Below, one piece after another: positions 1 to 8,053 of a stretch of 64,000 nt of DNA. A program made the translations under genes and the position numbers. Positions within the stretch are counted from its first letter, which is position 1. Every line of letters begins with the position of its first letter. The DNA lies in contig JAFDVZ010000024.1 of the NCBI GenBank assembly GCA_018268715.1, positions 1 through 64,000 of the forward strand, given 5' to 3'. The notes beneath the pieces are model-generated. The model saw only the letters and a program-made list of their open reading frames with translations, did not search any database and was not told where the DNA came from. Origin of the DNA: Acidobacteriota bacterium. GTDB taxonomy: Bacteria; Acidobacteriota; Terriglobia; Bryobacterales; Bryobacteraceae.

Positions 1-36
1 CGAGCTGACTCCTGTCTCCCCAACCAACCCCCCTCG

Positions 37-435
37 TCAGGACGCTCCGATTCCCCTCGCGCGCCCCATCGCCGCCGCCAGCCGCGCCATCAGCAGGGCC
101 GCCGAAAACGGCTTACCCAGGAACTCCCACGCCGGGTCCAGTTGGTCCCATTGCGGGCTCCACGCCGACATGATGATGACGCGCATGTCCGGCCGCGTCG
201 CGAGAATCTCACGCGCAGCGGCCGCGCCGTTCATCAGAGGAAGTTCGAAGTCGCACAGCAGAAGGTCGACAGGGCCGTCATAACTCGCGGCCACGTTCAC
301 CGCCCGGCGCCCGTTCTCCGCGGTCAGCACGCGGTATCCCTCGGCCTGTAACATGTTCGCAACGAATTCTCGAAGGCTGGCGTGGTCCTCCACCACGAGA
401 ATTGTGCGGGAAAGGTGCGGCTTCGGGGTCGCCAT
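37..435 (-). CDS. Single-domain response regulator (receiver protein)
   Basis: A stand-alone CheY-like receiver of about 132 residues. From the ATG at 435 it shows the acidic pair E16-D17, the phospho-acceptor D62 in LLLCDFELP, the Ser at 90 and the conserved K108 in FLGKPF. No output domain follows, so it probably acts by docking on a partner protein. The frame stays open upstream to 540, but those residues do not resemble a receiver N-terminus, so the internal ATG just before the first beta strand (TILVVEDH) is preferred. No histidine kinase lies beside it; the divergent neighbour is an ECF sigma gene. The partner is unknown. Confidence 0.85.
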   Translation of the reverse strand: MATPKPHLSRTILVVEDHASLREFVANMLQAEGYRVLTAENGRRAVNVAASYDGPVDLLLCDFELPLMNGAAAAREILATRPDMRVIIMSAWSPQWDQLDPAWEFLGKPFSAALLMARLAAAMGRARGIGAS

Positions 436-640
436 GAGATAGGAGTTCACCTGTTGATAGAACATATTGGAGCCGGCCGCAAGGGGCCGCGCGGAAGCTG
501 TGTCCATATGCCGAGACAATCCGCGCCAGGATTCGGTCACAATCGCGCGCCTTTTTCCCGCGTGTGACTTTCCCCAAACTTGGGCTGTCTAGTACTTCGA
601 CGAGGTGATTTTGTGCGATGCTCGGAGTTCTACCCACGCG

Positions 641-1225
641 ATGCCCGGTTCGCCCAGAGAAGAAGATCCGGATTTTCCGTTGCTCGAACAGGTGCGTGAC
701 TCCTTGGAAGGGGATCTGCGCGCGTTCGAGGAACTGGTGCGCCGCCACCAGAGCCGGATCGTCGCCGACTGCCGCCACATGACCCGCGACGACCTGAACT
801 CCGAGGACCTGGCCCAGGAAGTCTTCGTCAAGGCCTTCTTCGCCATGAAGGGTTTTGAGGGCCGCTCCAGCTTCCGCCAGTGGTTGCAGCGCATCAAGGT
901 CCACCACTGTCTGAACCACCTGAAGCGGCGCGGCTCAAAGCCCGGCACGCCCATTGACGACGCGGCGGTGGAGCAGCATCACGAACTCCAGGTGTCGCCG
1001 GTGGCCGAGCGCCGCTACGAACAGTTGGGCGAACGCGAGCGCATCGCCGCCGTGCTCAATTCGATGTCCACGACGTTGCGGGTCCCGCTCATCATGGCGG
1101 ACATGGACGAGCTGTCGTTCGCCGAAATCGCCTCCGCGCTGGGCATCGGACTGTCCGCCGCGAAGATGCGCGTCAAGCGCGCCCGCGAGGAATTCCGGCG
1201 GAAATACGAAGGCGGAGAGAACTGA
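641..1225 (+). CDS. ECF-type RNA polymerase sigma factor (sigma-70 family)
   Basis: Extracytoplasmic-function sigma factor of about 194 residues. It has a region-2 block (DLAQEVFVKAFFAMKGFEG, then FRQWLQRIKVHHCLNHLKRR) and a region-4 helix-turn-helix (LSFAEIASALGIGLSAAKMRVKRAREEFRRKY). A GTG at 605 in the same frame would add 12 residues; the ATG at 641 fits the usual family N-terminus better, with GGAG 13 bases upstream, so the start is uncertain. The stop overlaps the next gene's ATG by one base (TGATG), implying translational coupling. The downstream small protein and MscS-like channel are probably its regulator and/or target. No classical zinc anti-sigma factor is present. Confidence 0.9.
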   Translation: MPGSPREEDPDFPLLEQVRDSLEGDLRAFEELVRRHQSRIVADCRHMTRDDLNSEDLAQEVFVKAFFAMKGFEGRSSFRQWLQRIKVHHCLNHLKRRGSKPGTPIDDAAVEQHHELQVSPVAERRYEQLGERERIAAVLNSMSTTLRVPLIMADMDELSFAEIASALGIGLSAAKMRVKRAREEFRRKYEGGEN

Positions 1226-1479
1226 TGGCCAACGAACCCGAAGGCGCCTCCGCGCCCGATCCGGAAGCTGGCGAACCGGTCGAAATCCTCCGCGAATTCC
1301 GCGAGGACGTCTCCGCCGAATTCATGCACGGCGTCCGCCGAAAGATCGATCGAACGGCCACCGCCGCCCATCTGGCCGACTTTTCCTGGAGCGCTCCCGG
1401 CGCCATACTGTTTGAGCTGATGCAATTGCTGCGGCAGTTGTTCCACGCCTTTGGCCAATCGAAAGGACCCGGACTATGA
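1225..1479 (+). CDS. Small conserved protein coupled to the ECF sigma factor
   Basis: An 84-residue protein sharing one base with the sigma gene before it and four bases (ATGA) with the channel gene after it, so it is almost certainly translated. The N-terminal 25 residues are acidic and Pro/Ala-rich. The middle (EFMHGVRRKIDRTATAAHL) looks helical and basic. The C-terminus (GAILFELMQLLRQLFHAFG) is an amphipathic or weakly hydrophobic helix that could sit on a membrane. It lacks the HxxxCxxC zinc motif of typical anti-sigma factors. Its position suggests that it modulates the sigma factor or the channel, but that is inference; no enzymatic motif is visible. Confidence 0.75.
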   Translation: MANEPEGASAPDPEAGEPVEILREFREDVSAEFMHGVRRKIDRTATAAHLADFSWSAPGAILFELMQLLRQLFHAFGQSKGPGL

Positions 1480-2297
1480 AAGAGAAGCTGCTGCAGGCGT
1501 TTTCAAACCTCGCGGAGTCCCTCATCGCGGCCGCGCCGAAGGTGGCCATCGGCCTGGTGCTGGTGCTCGCCGGATGGCTGGTGGCCAAGCTCGTCGAGGT
1601 GGGCCTGCGCTTCGCCCTCACCCGCATCAAGTTCGACGACCTGATGAAGAAGGCGGGCCTCGACACGACCCTCCAGCGCATCGGCATCCGCCGCGAGCTC
1701 GAAACGTTCATCCCGCGCCTGGTCTATTTCCTGGTGCTGTTCCTTTTGGCCCGCACCGCCTCCGACGCGCTCGGCCTCGCCGCCATCTCCGGCGCCATCG
1801 GAGCCTTCTTCTCCTATCTGCCGAACATCATCGCCGCGCTGTTGCTGCTGGTGCTCGGCAGCGCCGTGGCGCAATTTGCGGGCGACGCGGTCACCCAGTC
1901 GGCCGCCAGCTCCGGCATCGACTTCGCCCCCGCGCTCGGACGCCTGGTGTCGGGCGTCATCATGTTCGTCTGCGCCATGATGGCCATCGCGCAGCTGAAG
2001 ATCGATACGGACATCATCCGCATCGTCACCAGCTTCGTGCTGGGCGGCGCGGCGCTCGCCTTCGGCCTGTCGTTCGGACTCGGCACGCGCGACATCGTAC
2101 GCAACATCGCCGCCGGATTCTACGCGCGCAAGGTGCTCGCCATCGGCCGGCCCATCGAAATATCGGGCCAGCGCGGCGTACTGGTGGCCATCACGCCCAC
2201 CCACGCCATCCTCGAATCGGGCGCCACGCAGATCGCCGTCGCCAACTCGTCCCTGCTCGACAGCGTGTCGCGCCAGGATCCGCCCGCGGCCGAATAA
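1476..2297 (+). CDS. MscS-like mechanosensitive channel / TM-helix repeat membrane protein
   Basis: A 273-residue membrane protein with hydrophobic segments near residues 20-40, 70-90, 105-135, 150-175 and 185-205. The C-terminal part carries a recognisable MscS signature: a Gly/Ala-rich pore-lining helix (LGGAALAFGLSFGLGTRDIVRNIAAGFYAR) followed by GRPIEISGQRGVLVAITPTHAIL, the start of the beta domain. The cytoplasmic domain is short compared with canonical MscS, which is typical of the TM-helix repeat subfamily. It is probably an inner-membrane channel or osmosensor co-expressed with the ECF sigma factor. The four-base overlap with the preceding gene supports a three-gene operon. Confidence 0.8.
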   Translation: MKEKLLQAFSNLAESLIAAAPKVAIGLVLVLAGWLVAKLVEVGLRFALTRIKFDDLMKKAGLDTTLQRIGIRRELETFIPRLVYFLVLFLLARTASDALGLAAISGAIGAFFSYLPNIIAALLLLVLGSAVAQFAGDAVTQSAASSGIDFAPALGRLVSGVIMFVCAMMAIAQLKIDTDIIRIVTSFVLGGAALAFGLSFGLGTRDIVRNIAAGFYARKVLAIGRPIEISGQRGVLVAITPTHAILESGATQIAVANSSLLDSVSRQDPPAAE

Positions 2298-2317
2298 TTC
2301 CGATATAGAATACCGCT

Positions 2318-3259
2318 GTGAACCGCAGAGCGTTCCTCGGAGCCGCCGCCGTGTCCGCCCTCGCCGCAGAACCGCCGATCCCCATCATCGACACGCACAT
2401 CCACCTGTTCGACCCCACCCGCCCTCAAGGCGTGCCGTGGCCCGACAAGGTGAAGCAGCCGTCGCTCTACCAGCCCGCGCTGCCCGCCCGCTACCGCAAG
2501 ATCGCCGCGCCGCTGGGCGTCAAGGGCGCGATCGAAGTCGAAGCCAGCCCCTGGCTCGAGGACAACCAATGGGTGCTCGACGTCGCCGCCGCCGACCCCA
2601 TCATCGTCGGAACCATCGGCAATCTGGAGCCGGGCGCGCCGGACTTCCCGCGCCAGTTCGAACGCTTCACGAAGAATCCCCTGTTCCGCGGCATCCGCTA
2701 CGGCAATCTGTGGGACCGGAGCCTCGCCGCCGGACTCGAGAAGCCCGCCTTCATCGCCGGGCTGAAGCGGCTGGCCGACGCGAATCTGACGCTCGACACC
2801 GCCAACCCCAACCCCGACCTGATCGCGACCATCGTCCGCCTGACCGACCGCGTCCCCAACCTCCGCATCGTCCTCGACCACCTGCCGTCGCTCGTCATCC
2901 CCGCCGACGCCGCCGCGGCCCGCGACTACCGCGCCCATCTGGCCGAACTCGGCCGCCGCTCCAGCGTCTACGTGAAACTATCGGCGGTATATCGCCGCAC
3001 GAACGGCGAAGTCCCCCGCGATCTGGCCCGCTACCGCGCCACTCTCGACGAACTCGTCGCCGTATTCGGCGAGGACCGCGTCGTCTACGGCAGCGATTGG
3101 CCGAACAGCGACCAGCTCCGCCCCTACCCCGACATCCTCGCCCTCGTCCAGGAGTACTTCGCCTCCAAGCCCCGCGCCGTCCGCGAGAAATATTTCTGGA
3201 AAAACTCGGTGGCCGCCTACCGCTGGATCCATCGCGACCCCTCGCAACCCAGCGCCTGA
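2318..3259 (+). CDS. Exported amidohydrolase (amidohydrolase_2 / TIM-barrel lactonase-like)
   Basis: A 313-residue metal-dependent hydrolase. The N-terminus (MNRRAFLGAAAVSALAAEP) is a short secretion leader with an RR pair. The first metal-binding motif is DTHIHLFD; other family landmarks are FRGIRY, the late barrel strand with the conserved catalytic/metal Asp in VVYGSDWP, and the helix ending YFWKNSVAAYRW. Such enzymes hydrolyse lactones or sugar-acid derivatives; the substrate cannot be read here. The start is a GTG with no Shine-Dalgarno sequence and a TATAGA eight bases upstream, so it may be leaderless. It lies 20 bases after the channel gene but is probably transcribed on its own. Confidence 0.88.
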   Translation: MNRRAFLGAAAVSALAAEPPIPIIDTHIHLFDPTRPQGVPWPDKVKQPSLYQPALPARYRKIAAPLGVKGAIEVEASPWLEDNQWVLDVAAADPIIVGTIGNLEPGAPDFPRQFERFTKNPLFRGIRYGNLWDRSLAAGLEKPAFIAGLKRLADANLTLDTANPNPDLIATIVRLTDRVPNLRIVLDHLPSLVIPADAAAARDYRAHLAELGRRSSVYVKLSAVYRRTNGEVPRDLARYRATLDELVAVFGEDRVVYGSDWPNSDQLRPYPDILALVQEYFASKPRAVREKYFWKNSVAAYRWIHRDPSQPSA

Positions 3260-3291
3260 CCACGACACGGCGCCGATGCCAAAATTGCGGC

Positions 3292-3443
3292 ATGGAGACC
3301 ATTGCGGTAAAGCTCGAACGATCCGGCAGAACCGCCACAAGGTCAACCTCAAGGCGGGATCCCAGGTCCTGCTTCGCGTGGACGATGAAGGAATACTCAT
3401 CCATGACCGCCGTTTGGAAGCAGCCAGGGAAGAGCAGCCCTGA
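3292..3443 (+). pseudogene. vapB/AbrB-type antitoxin remnant (frameshifted)
   Basis: Reading from the ATG at 3292 gives METIAVKLERSGR, the usual opening of an AbrB/SpoVT-type antitoxin. The reading then continues sensibly only in another frame as VNLKAGSQVLLRVDDEGILI and HDRRLEAAREEQP, followed by TGA at 3441-3443. Between the two parts the expected short DNA-binding strand is missing, so a small deletion plus frameshift around 3328-3340 has broken the gene. The TGA overlaps the ATG of the next fragment (TGATG), the normal arrangement of a vapBC pair. The family assignment rests on motif resemblance alone. Confidence 0.7.
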
Positions 3444-3605
3444 TGGAATCCGGCGCCTCCGCCTACGTGCTGGACGCCTCGGTGCGGGCTCTGCTGGATC
3501 GGGCCTTCATTCACTCCCATCGCCGTCACCGCGGACCGTATCTGGCGTGATCTCCACGGCCAGCCCCTGGGCGGCGGCGAAATCCGCGTCCGAACCATAC
3601 GATAA
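3443..3605 (+). pseudogene. vapC PIN-domain toxin remnant (internal deletion)
   Basis: The ATG at 3443 opens MESGASAYVLDASVRALLD, the first strand and metal-binding Asp of a PIN-domain nuclease. Soon after, the frame is lost and a different frame encodes TPIAVTADRIWRDL followed by GEIRVRTIR and TAA at 3603-3605. That is the typical C-terminal end of a VapC toxin, with the last acidic motif TAD and a terminal VRTIR strand. The roughly 70-80 central residues that hold the other catalytic acids are gone. Both toxin and antitoxin are dead, so this is a relic that fills the gap between the amidohydrolase and psd. Confidence 0.7.
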
Positions 3606-3668
3606 CCGCCGCTCCCCCGGATTCAAACCATCCCCCACTCATCCCGCCGTGAGAAAATGTAGAAGCGA

Positions 3669-4271
3669 ATGGTAGCCTACGGATATTATTACGGGTCCGC
3701 CTTCATTGCAGCCGGCCTGGCGGTCGCCTACTTCGTCGGATGGCCCTGGGCCGTCCCCTGCTACATTCTCGCCGCATTCTGTTTGTACTTCTTCCGCGAT
3801 CCCGACCGAGTCCCGCCCGAAGGACGCGTGGCGGTCGCCCCGGCCGACGGCAAGGTGGTGGCGATCAAACCCCACTCCCCCGAAGCCACGCGCGTCAGCA
3901 TCTTCCTCAACATCTTCGACGTCCACGTGAACCGTACGCCCATCGCCGGCCGGGTGAAGGAAATCCGCTACCAGCGCGGAAAATTCCTCGTCGCCAGCCG
4001 TGAAGAGGCCACCAGCCAGAACGAACAGAACGTCATGACCGTCGAAGGCGACGGCGTCACCGTCGTGTTCAGCCAGATCGCCGGCCTCATCGCCCGCCGC
4101 ATCGAATGCTGGAAGAAAGTGGGCGACCAGGTGTCCCTCGGCGAGCGCATCGGACTCATCAAGTTCGGCTCGCGCATGGACATTCTGCTCGGCCCGGAAT
4201 GGGAGATCGCCGTGCGTCCCGGAGAGCGCGTCACCGCCGGCTCATCCGTCATCGCCCGCCGCCGTCCGTAA
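3669..4271 (+). CDS. psd: Phosphatidylserine decarboxylase proenzyme (short form)
   Basis: A 200-residue short-form phosphatidylserine decarboxylase, which converts phosphatidylserine to phosphatidylethanolamine at the inner membrane. Two hydrophobic N-terminal segments (residues 5-40) are followed by the conserved FFRDPDR, APADGKVV and the NIFDVHVNRTPIAG motif. Near the C-terminus, GLIKFGSRMDI carries the Gly-Ser bond at which the proenzyme self-cleaves to make the pyruvoyl group. The length matches the archaeal/short bacterial type rather than the roughly 300-residue E. coli enzyme. The gene is followed after 13 bases by pssA, which makes its substrate, so the two form a phosphatidylethanolamine operon. 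Confidence 0.96.
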   Translation: MVAYGYYYGSAFIAAGLAVAYFVGWPWAVPCYILAAFCLYFFRDPDRVPPEGRVAVAPADGKVVAIKPHSPEATRVSIFLNIFDVHVNRTPIAGRVKEIRYQRGKFLVASREEATSQNEQNVMTVEGDGVTVVFSQIAGLIARRIECWKKVGDQVSLGERIGLIKFGSRMDILLGPEWEIAVRPGERVTAGSSVIARRRP

Positions 4272-4284
4272 CAGGACCATTTTC

Positions 4285-5178
4285 ATGAATCTTAAAGAGC
4301 GACTCATCGACCCCCGCTCGCCCGACCGGCGCCCCCGCCGCGCCGCCTACGTCCTTCCGACGCTCTTCACGGCCGGCAATATTTTCCTCGGCTATCTCGC
4401 CATCCTGCAAGCCTTCCAGGGCGCCATGATGGCGCTCGGCGGCCAACTCGGCATGAACCCCCACTTCGAGGCCGCCGCCAAGATGATCGGCGTCGCCGTG
4501 GTGCTCGACGGTCTCGATGGCCGCATCGCCCGGCTCACCAACACCGTCAGCGACTTTGGCCGCGAACTCGACTCCCTGGCCGACTGCATCACCTTCGGCA
4601 TCGCCCCCGCCGTGCTGGCTTTCGCCTGGGGCATCCGGTTCATCGAGCCGCCCAACTTCGCCAACGTCCAGACCGCGCAGATCTTCAACACCGGCTACTT
4701 CGTCTGCTTCCTGTTCCTGCTGTGCGGCGCCATGCGCCTGGCCCGTTTCAACATCACCACCAACCCGGTGCCCAAGAACCCCGGCCGCGCCGACCGTAAG
4801 TACTTCGTCGGAATGCCCATCCCAGCCGGCGCCGGCATGGTGGCCGCCGTCGTCTACGCCGCCGACAGCACGCCCATCACCTGGTGGGTCTGGAGCGTCC
4901 TCTGGCTCGTCCTGCTCACCACGCTCGCCCTGTTGATGGTCAGCATGTGGCGCTACCCCAGCTTCAAGGACATCAACCTGCTCCGCCCCCGTTCGCCGAT
5001 CAGCGTCGTGCTGGTGGGCTGTTTCCTGTACCTCATCTGGGCCGCCTCGCAACAGGTGCTGCTCGCCATCGCCACGGCCTACGTCGGCAGCGGCGTCGCC
5101 ATTCGCCTGGGCGGCATCATCCGCCGCAAACTGCACCGTCCCGGCCCCACTCCCCATCCGGAGCATCAAGTTGGATAA
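4285..5178 (+). CDS. pssA: CDP-diacylglycerol--serine O-phosphatidyltransferase
   Basis: Makes phosphatidylserine from CDP-diacylglycerol and serine. The 297-residue integral membrane protein has the complete CDP-alcohol phosphatidyltransferase signature DG-xx-AR-x8-G-xxx-D-xxx-D in the stretch DGLDGRIARLTNTVSDFGRE plus the following LDSLAD. At least six to seven hydrophobic helices follow. The extended N-terminus (LIDPRSPDRRPRRAAYVLPTLFTAGN) is normal for the Bacillus-type enzyme. AGGA lies upstream of the ATG. It follows psd directly and overlaps the next gene by eight bases. Confidence 0.96.
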   Translation: MNLKERLIDPRSPDRRPRRAAYVLPTLFTAGNIFLGYLAILQAFQGAMMALGGQLGMNPHFEAAAKMIGVAVVLDGLDGRIARLTNTVSDFGRELDSLADCITFGIAPAVLAFAWGIRFIEPPNFANVQTAQIFNTGYFVCFLFLLCGAMRLARFNITTNPVPKNPGRADRKYFVGMPIPAGAGMVAAVVYAADSTPITWWVWSVLWLVLLTTLALLMVSMWRYPSFKDINLLRPRSPISVVLVGCFLYLIWAASQQVLLAIATAYVGSGVAIRLGGIIRRKLHRPGPTPHPEHQVG

Positions 5179-6172
5179 ACCGAAACCGAACCGGATCGCC
5201 GTCGTGGGCGGCGATTCCCTGGCCGGCCGCGAAATCCGCGACCTCATCGCCAGCCTCAAGCCCGCCCCCGCCGTCGTGCTCTACTCCGGCCACGCCGGCG
5301 ACCCCAAACTGACCCGCGACGACGAAGGCGACGCCGTCGTGCTCCAGCCCATGACCGCCGAAAGCCTGGCCGCCGTCCGAGCCGTCATCCTGGCCGGCGC
5401 CGCCGACTCGAGCCGCCACGCCCTCGAACTCACCGCCTCCTCCGCGACGCCCCTCATCGACCTCGCCGCCACGCTCGAAGACCAGCCGAACGCCCGCCTG
5501 CGCTCGCCCCTGCTCGAGCCCCCCGGCGCCGCGGCCCCGCGCGCCATCCACGCCATCGCCCACCCGGCGGCCACCATGCTAGCGCTGTTCTACGCCCGCC
5601 TCGTGAAGCAGCATCCCGTCCGCCAGTCCGTCGTCACCCTGTTTGAACCGGCCAGCGAGCGTGGCCAGCAAGGCGTCCATGAACTCCAGGCGCAAACCGT
5701 CAGTCTGCTCTCGTTCAAACAACTGCCCAAGGAGGTCTACGACGCCCAGCTCGCCTTCAACCTGCTGCCCGCCCTAGGCACGGAAGCCCCGCTCACTCTC
5801 GAGCAGTTGGAAGCCCGCATCGACCGCCACCTGGCCTCCCTGCTCGCCATCTCGAGCCGCGCCCCGATGCCCTCGCTCCGCCTCGTCCAGGCCCCCGTCT
5901 TTCACGGCTACAGCGCCACCGTCTGGGCCGAGTTCGAAACGGCGCCCACCGCCGCCGAGCTGGCGATGGCCCTCGCCTCGGCCCAAATCGAAGTCCGCGC
6001 CGCCGATGAGGAACCGGCCAACAACGTCGGCGCCGCCGGACAAAGCGGCCTCACGGTCGGCGACATCCGACAGGACCGGAACAATCCGCGAGCCTTCTGG
6101 TTTTGGCTCGTCTCCGACAATATCCGTACCCAGGCCGAAACGGCGCTCGCGGTCCTGCGGGAGTATCTCTAG
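5171..6172 (+). CDS. Aspartate-semialdehyde-dehydrogenase-like protein lacking catalytic residues
   Basis: A 333-residue homologue of the Asd/ArgC fold: N-terminal Rossmann start (RIAVVGGDSLAGREIRDLI), central dimerisation region and the family C-terminus (DIRQDRNNPRAFWFWLVSDN). The active site is altered. Where active enzymes have the nucleophile in a NPNC-type motif this protein reads AHPAATML, with Ala for Cys. Where they have the catalytic His in GHS it reads HGYS. It is therefore unlikely to be a dehydrogenase and may have a structural or regulatory role. The start is a TTG overlapping pssA by eight bases, and lptE begins one base after its stop, so it belongs to the envelope operon. Confidence 0.8.
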   Translation: MDKPKPNRIAVVGGDSLAGREIRDLIASLKPAPAVVLYSGHAGDPKLTRDDEGDAVVLQPMTAESLAAVRAVILAGAADSSRHALELTASSATPLIDLAATLEDQPNARLRSPLLEPPGAAAPRAIHAIAHPAATMLALFYARLVKQHPVRQSVVTLFEPASERGQQGVHELQAQTVSLLSFKQLPKEVYDAQLAFNLLPALGTEAPLTLEQLEARIDRHLASLLAISSRAPMPSLRLVQAPVFHGYSATVWAEFETAPTAAELAMALASAQIEVRAADEEPANNVGAAGQSGLTVGDIRQDRNNPRAFWFWLVSDNIRTQAETALAVLREYL

Positions 6173-6173
6173 G

Positions 6174-6686
6174 ATGCGTCACGCGTTGTTGGCCCTGGTG
6201 TGCCTGGCTTCAGCCGGCTGCGGCTACCACGTCTCCGGCCACACCGACCTGATCCCGAAATCCATCCAGACGGTGTGCATCCCCGCCTTCGGCAACGCCA
6301 CCACGCGCTACAAATTGACCGACCGTCTGCCGGAAGCCATCACCCGGGAGTTCATCACGCGCACCCGCTACAAAATCGTGAACGACATGGACCAGGCCGA
6401 CGCCATCCTGCGTGGCACGGTGGTGAACTACAACGCCTACCCCGTCATCTTCGATCCCTCGAGCGGCCGCGCCAGCACCATCCAGGTCTCCGTGGTCCTG
6501 TCCATCACATTCACTGAGCGAGCCACCGGCAAGGTGCTCTACACGCGCCCGGGCCTCGAATGGAAGCAGCAGTATGAAATCAGCGTCGACCCCCGTGCCT
6601 TCGTCGACGAAAGCGACTCGGCGCTCGACCGGCTCAGCCGGGACGTGGCCCGCTCGGTCGTGTCCGGCATTCTCGAAAACTTCTGA
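6174..6686 (+). CDS. lptE: LptE-family LPS-assembly lipoprotein
   Basis: A 170-residue outer-membrane lipoprotein with a signal peptide and lipobox (MRHALLALVCLASAGCGYHV; acylated Cys at about residue 16). The sequence GCGYHVSGHTDLIPKSIQTVCIPAFGN and the later TRYKLTDRLPEAITREF are characteristic of the LptE/RlpB family, which plugs the LptD barrel that delivers LPS to the cell surface. Its position directly before holA and near rpsT matches the widespread lptE-holA gene order. The start follows the previous TAG by one base, so expression is coupled. Confidence 0.9.
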   Translation: MRHALLALVCLASAGCGYHVSGHTDLIPKSIQTVCIPAFGNATTRYKLTDRLPEAITREFITRTRYKIVNDMDQADAILRGTVVNYNAYPVIFDPSSGRASTIQVSVVLSITFTERATGKVLYTRPGLEWKQQYEISVDPRAFVDESDSALDRLSRDVARSVVSGILENF

Positions 6687-6692
6687 TCCGCG

Positions 6693-7772
6693 ATGACGCC
6701 CGACCAGTTCCTCCGCCAGATTAAGAACCAGCCGCCCGCGCCCGCCTATCTGTTCATCGGGCCGGACTTCTATATGCGCGACGTCTGCCGGCGGGCGTTG
6801 ATGCAGGCGGCTCTTCCCGACGAAGATCGCGAACAGGGCCTCGCTCAGCACGACCTGGACGACGAAGACCTCGCCCCGGTGCTCGACGACGCAAGGACCA
6901 TGTCCCTGTTCGCCACCCGCCGTCTCATCTGGATCTCGGCCGCCGAAGGAGCGTTGCCGAAGGGGCGCGCGGCCGCCTCATCCGAGGACGACGACGAGCC
7001 CTCCGCCGGTAAGAGCAAGGAATCGGGCGGCATGGTCGGCGCGTACGTTAAGGACCCAACACCCGGCACGGTCATAGTATTCGACTCCAGCCGCTACGAC
7101 TTCGACGGCGAGGACAAAGCCCGCACCGAGCGCGTCCTGAAATTCTATTCCGCGGTGACGCAGGTAGTGGAATTCCGCCCCTTCGACGCCGACTCCGCCG
7201 CCGCCCTGGCCGGCCGTCTGGCGCAACGGGCGAATCTGCAAATCGGACCCGCCGAACTCAGCCTGTTGGTGGAGGCGTTAGGCGCGGACGCCTCCCGCAT
7301 CGCCCAGGAGATTGAGAAGCTGAGCCTGTTTGCCGGCGCGGGCCGCGCGGTGACGAAGGAGGATATCGCGAGCCTGGTGCCGAACGCCCAGGAGAACACG
7401 ATATTCGAACTGGTGGGGGCATTAGGCGCGGGCAACCGCGCCAGGTCGCTGGCGGTGTTGGACGCGCTGGTCCGCGAAGGAGAATACCTGCCGCTGGCGT
7501 TGAGCTTCCTCGCCACGCAATTCCGGTTGGCGTTAGTAGCGCGGGAAGCGGGAGCTCGGACATCGTCGGACATTCAGACGCAGCTCACCCGTATGGGCAT
7601 TCGCATCTGGCGTGACCGCGCCGAACAAATCCGTCAAACCCTGCAGGCGTTTCCGAAGGAGAAGCTGGAGACGGCGTTGAAGAAGGTCTTCGCCGCCGAT
7701 CGCGGCCTCCGGGACGCACGCCCGGACGACCGCATCGTGATGGAAGAGCTGATCCTGTCGCTGACGAACTAA
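6693..7772 (+). CDS. holA: DNA polymerase III subunit delta
   Basis: The delta subunit of the clamp-loader complex, 359 residues as usual for HolA. The N-terminus (MTPDQFLRQIKN then PPAPAYLFIGPDFYMRDVCRR) matches the family's opening strand and helix, in which YLF.G.D is conserved. The C-terminal part (NAQENTIFELVGALGAGNRARSLAVLDALV, then LPLALSFLATQFRLAL) matches the collar domain. A low-complexity acidic insert (ASSEDDDEPSAGKSKES, about residues 95-115) is unusual and probably forms a loop. The gene starts seven bases after lptE and ends 14 bases before the convergent rpsT stop. Confidence 0.94.
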   Translation: MTPDQFLRQIKNQPPAPAYLFIGPDFYMRDVCRRALMQAALPDEDREQGLAQHDLDDEDLAPVLDDARTMSLFATRRLIWISAAEGALPKGRAAASSEDDDEPSAGKSKESGGMVGAYVKDPTPGTVIVFDSSRYDFDGEDKARTERVLKFYSAVTQVVEFRPFDADSAAALAGRLAQRANLQIGPAELSLLVEALGADASRIAQEIEKLSLFAGAGRAVTKEDIASLVPNAQENTIFELVGALGAGNRARSLAVLDALVREGEYLPLALSFLATQFRLALVAREAGARTSSDIQTQLTRMGIRIWRDRAEQIRQTLQAFPKEKLETALKKVFAADRGLRDARPDDRIVMEELILSLTN

Positions 7773-7786
7773 ACGCTGGGGGGAGC

Positions 7787-8053
7787 TTACGCGGCCAGGC
7801 TACGGAGACGTTTCACCAACCGGCTCTTATAGCGAGCGGCGGTATTCATCTTGATAATTCCCCACTTCGCCGAGCGATCGACGAGCGAAAAAGTAGCGGG
7901 CAGGGCAGCCTGGGCGCCGGCGGCGTCCTTCTTTTCGAGCAACTGCCGGATCGTGCGAATCTGGTGACGGAGACGCGTTTTGCGCATCCGATTCACCGCC
8001 GTCTGGCGTTCGATCGTGCGCACCCGCTTAAGGGCAGAAAAAGTATTCGCCAT
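7787..8053 (-). CDS. rpsT: 30S ribosomal protein S20
   Basis: An 88-residue, very basic, helical protein. The N-terminus [27 protein letters not shown] and C-terminal [19 protein letters not shown] are typical of S20, which binds 16S rRNA in the bottom of the 30S body. It is convergent with holA; the rpsT/holA neighbourhood is common in bacteria. S20 is often autoregulated at translation in other bacteria, but no obvious pseudoknot was identified in the leader here. A short perfect palindrome lies 35-47 bases upstream of the start. Confidence 0.97.
   Translation of the reverse strand: MANTFSALKRVRTIERQTAVNRMRKTRLRHQIRTIRQLLEKKDAAGAQAALPATFSLVDRSAKWGIIKMNTAARYKSRLVKRLRSLAA

Noticed and set aside
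605..640. Upstream GTG start for the first ECF sigma factor
   Set aside because: The added residues (MILCDARSSTHA) do not resemble the family; the ATG at 641 is preferred though not proven.
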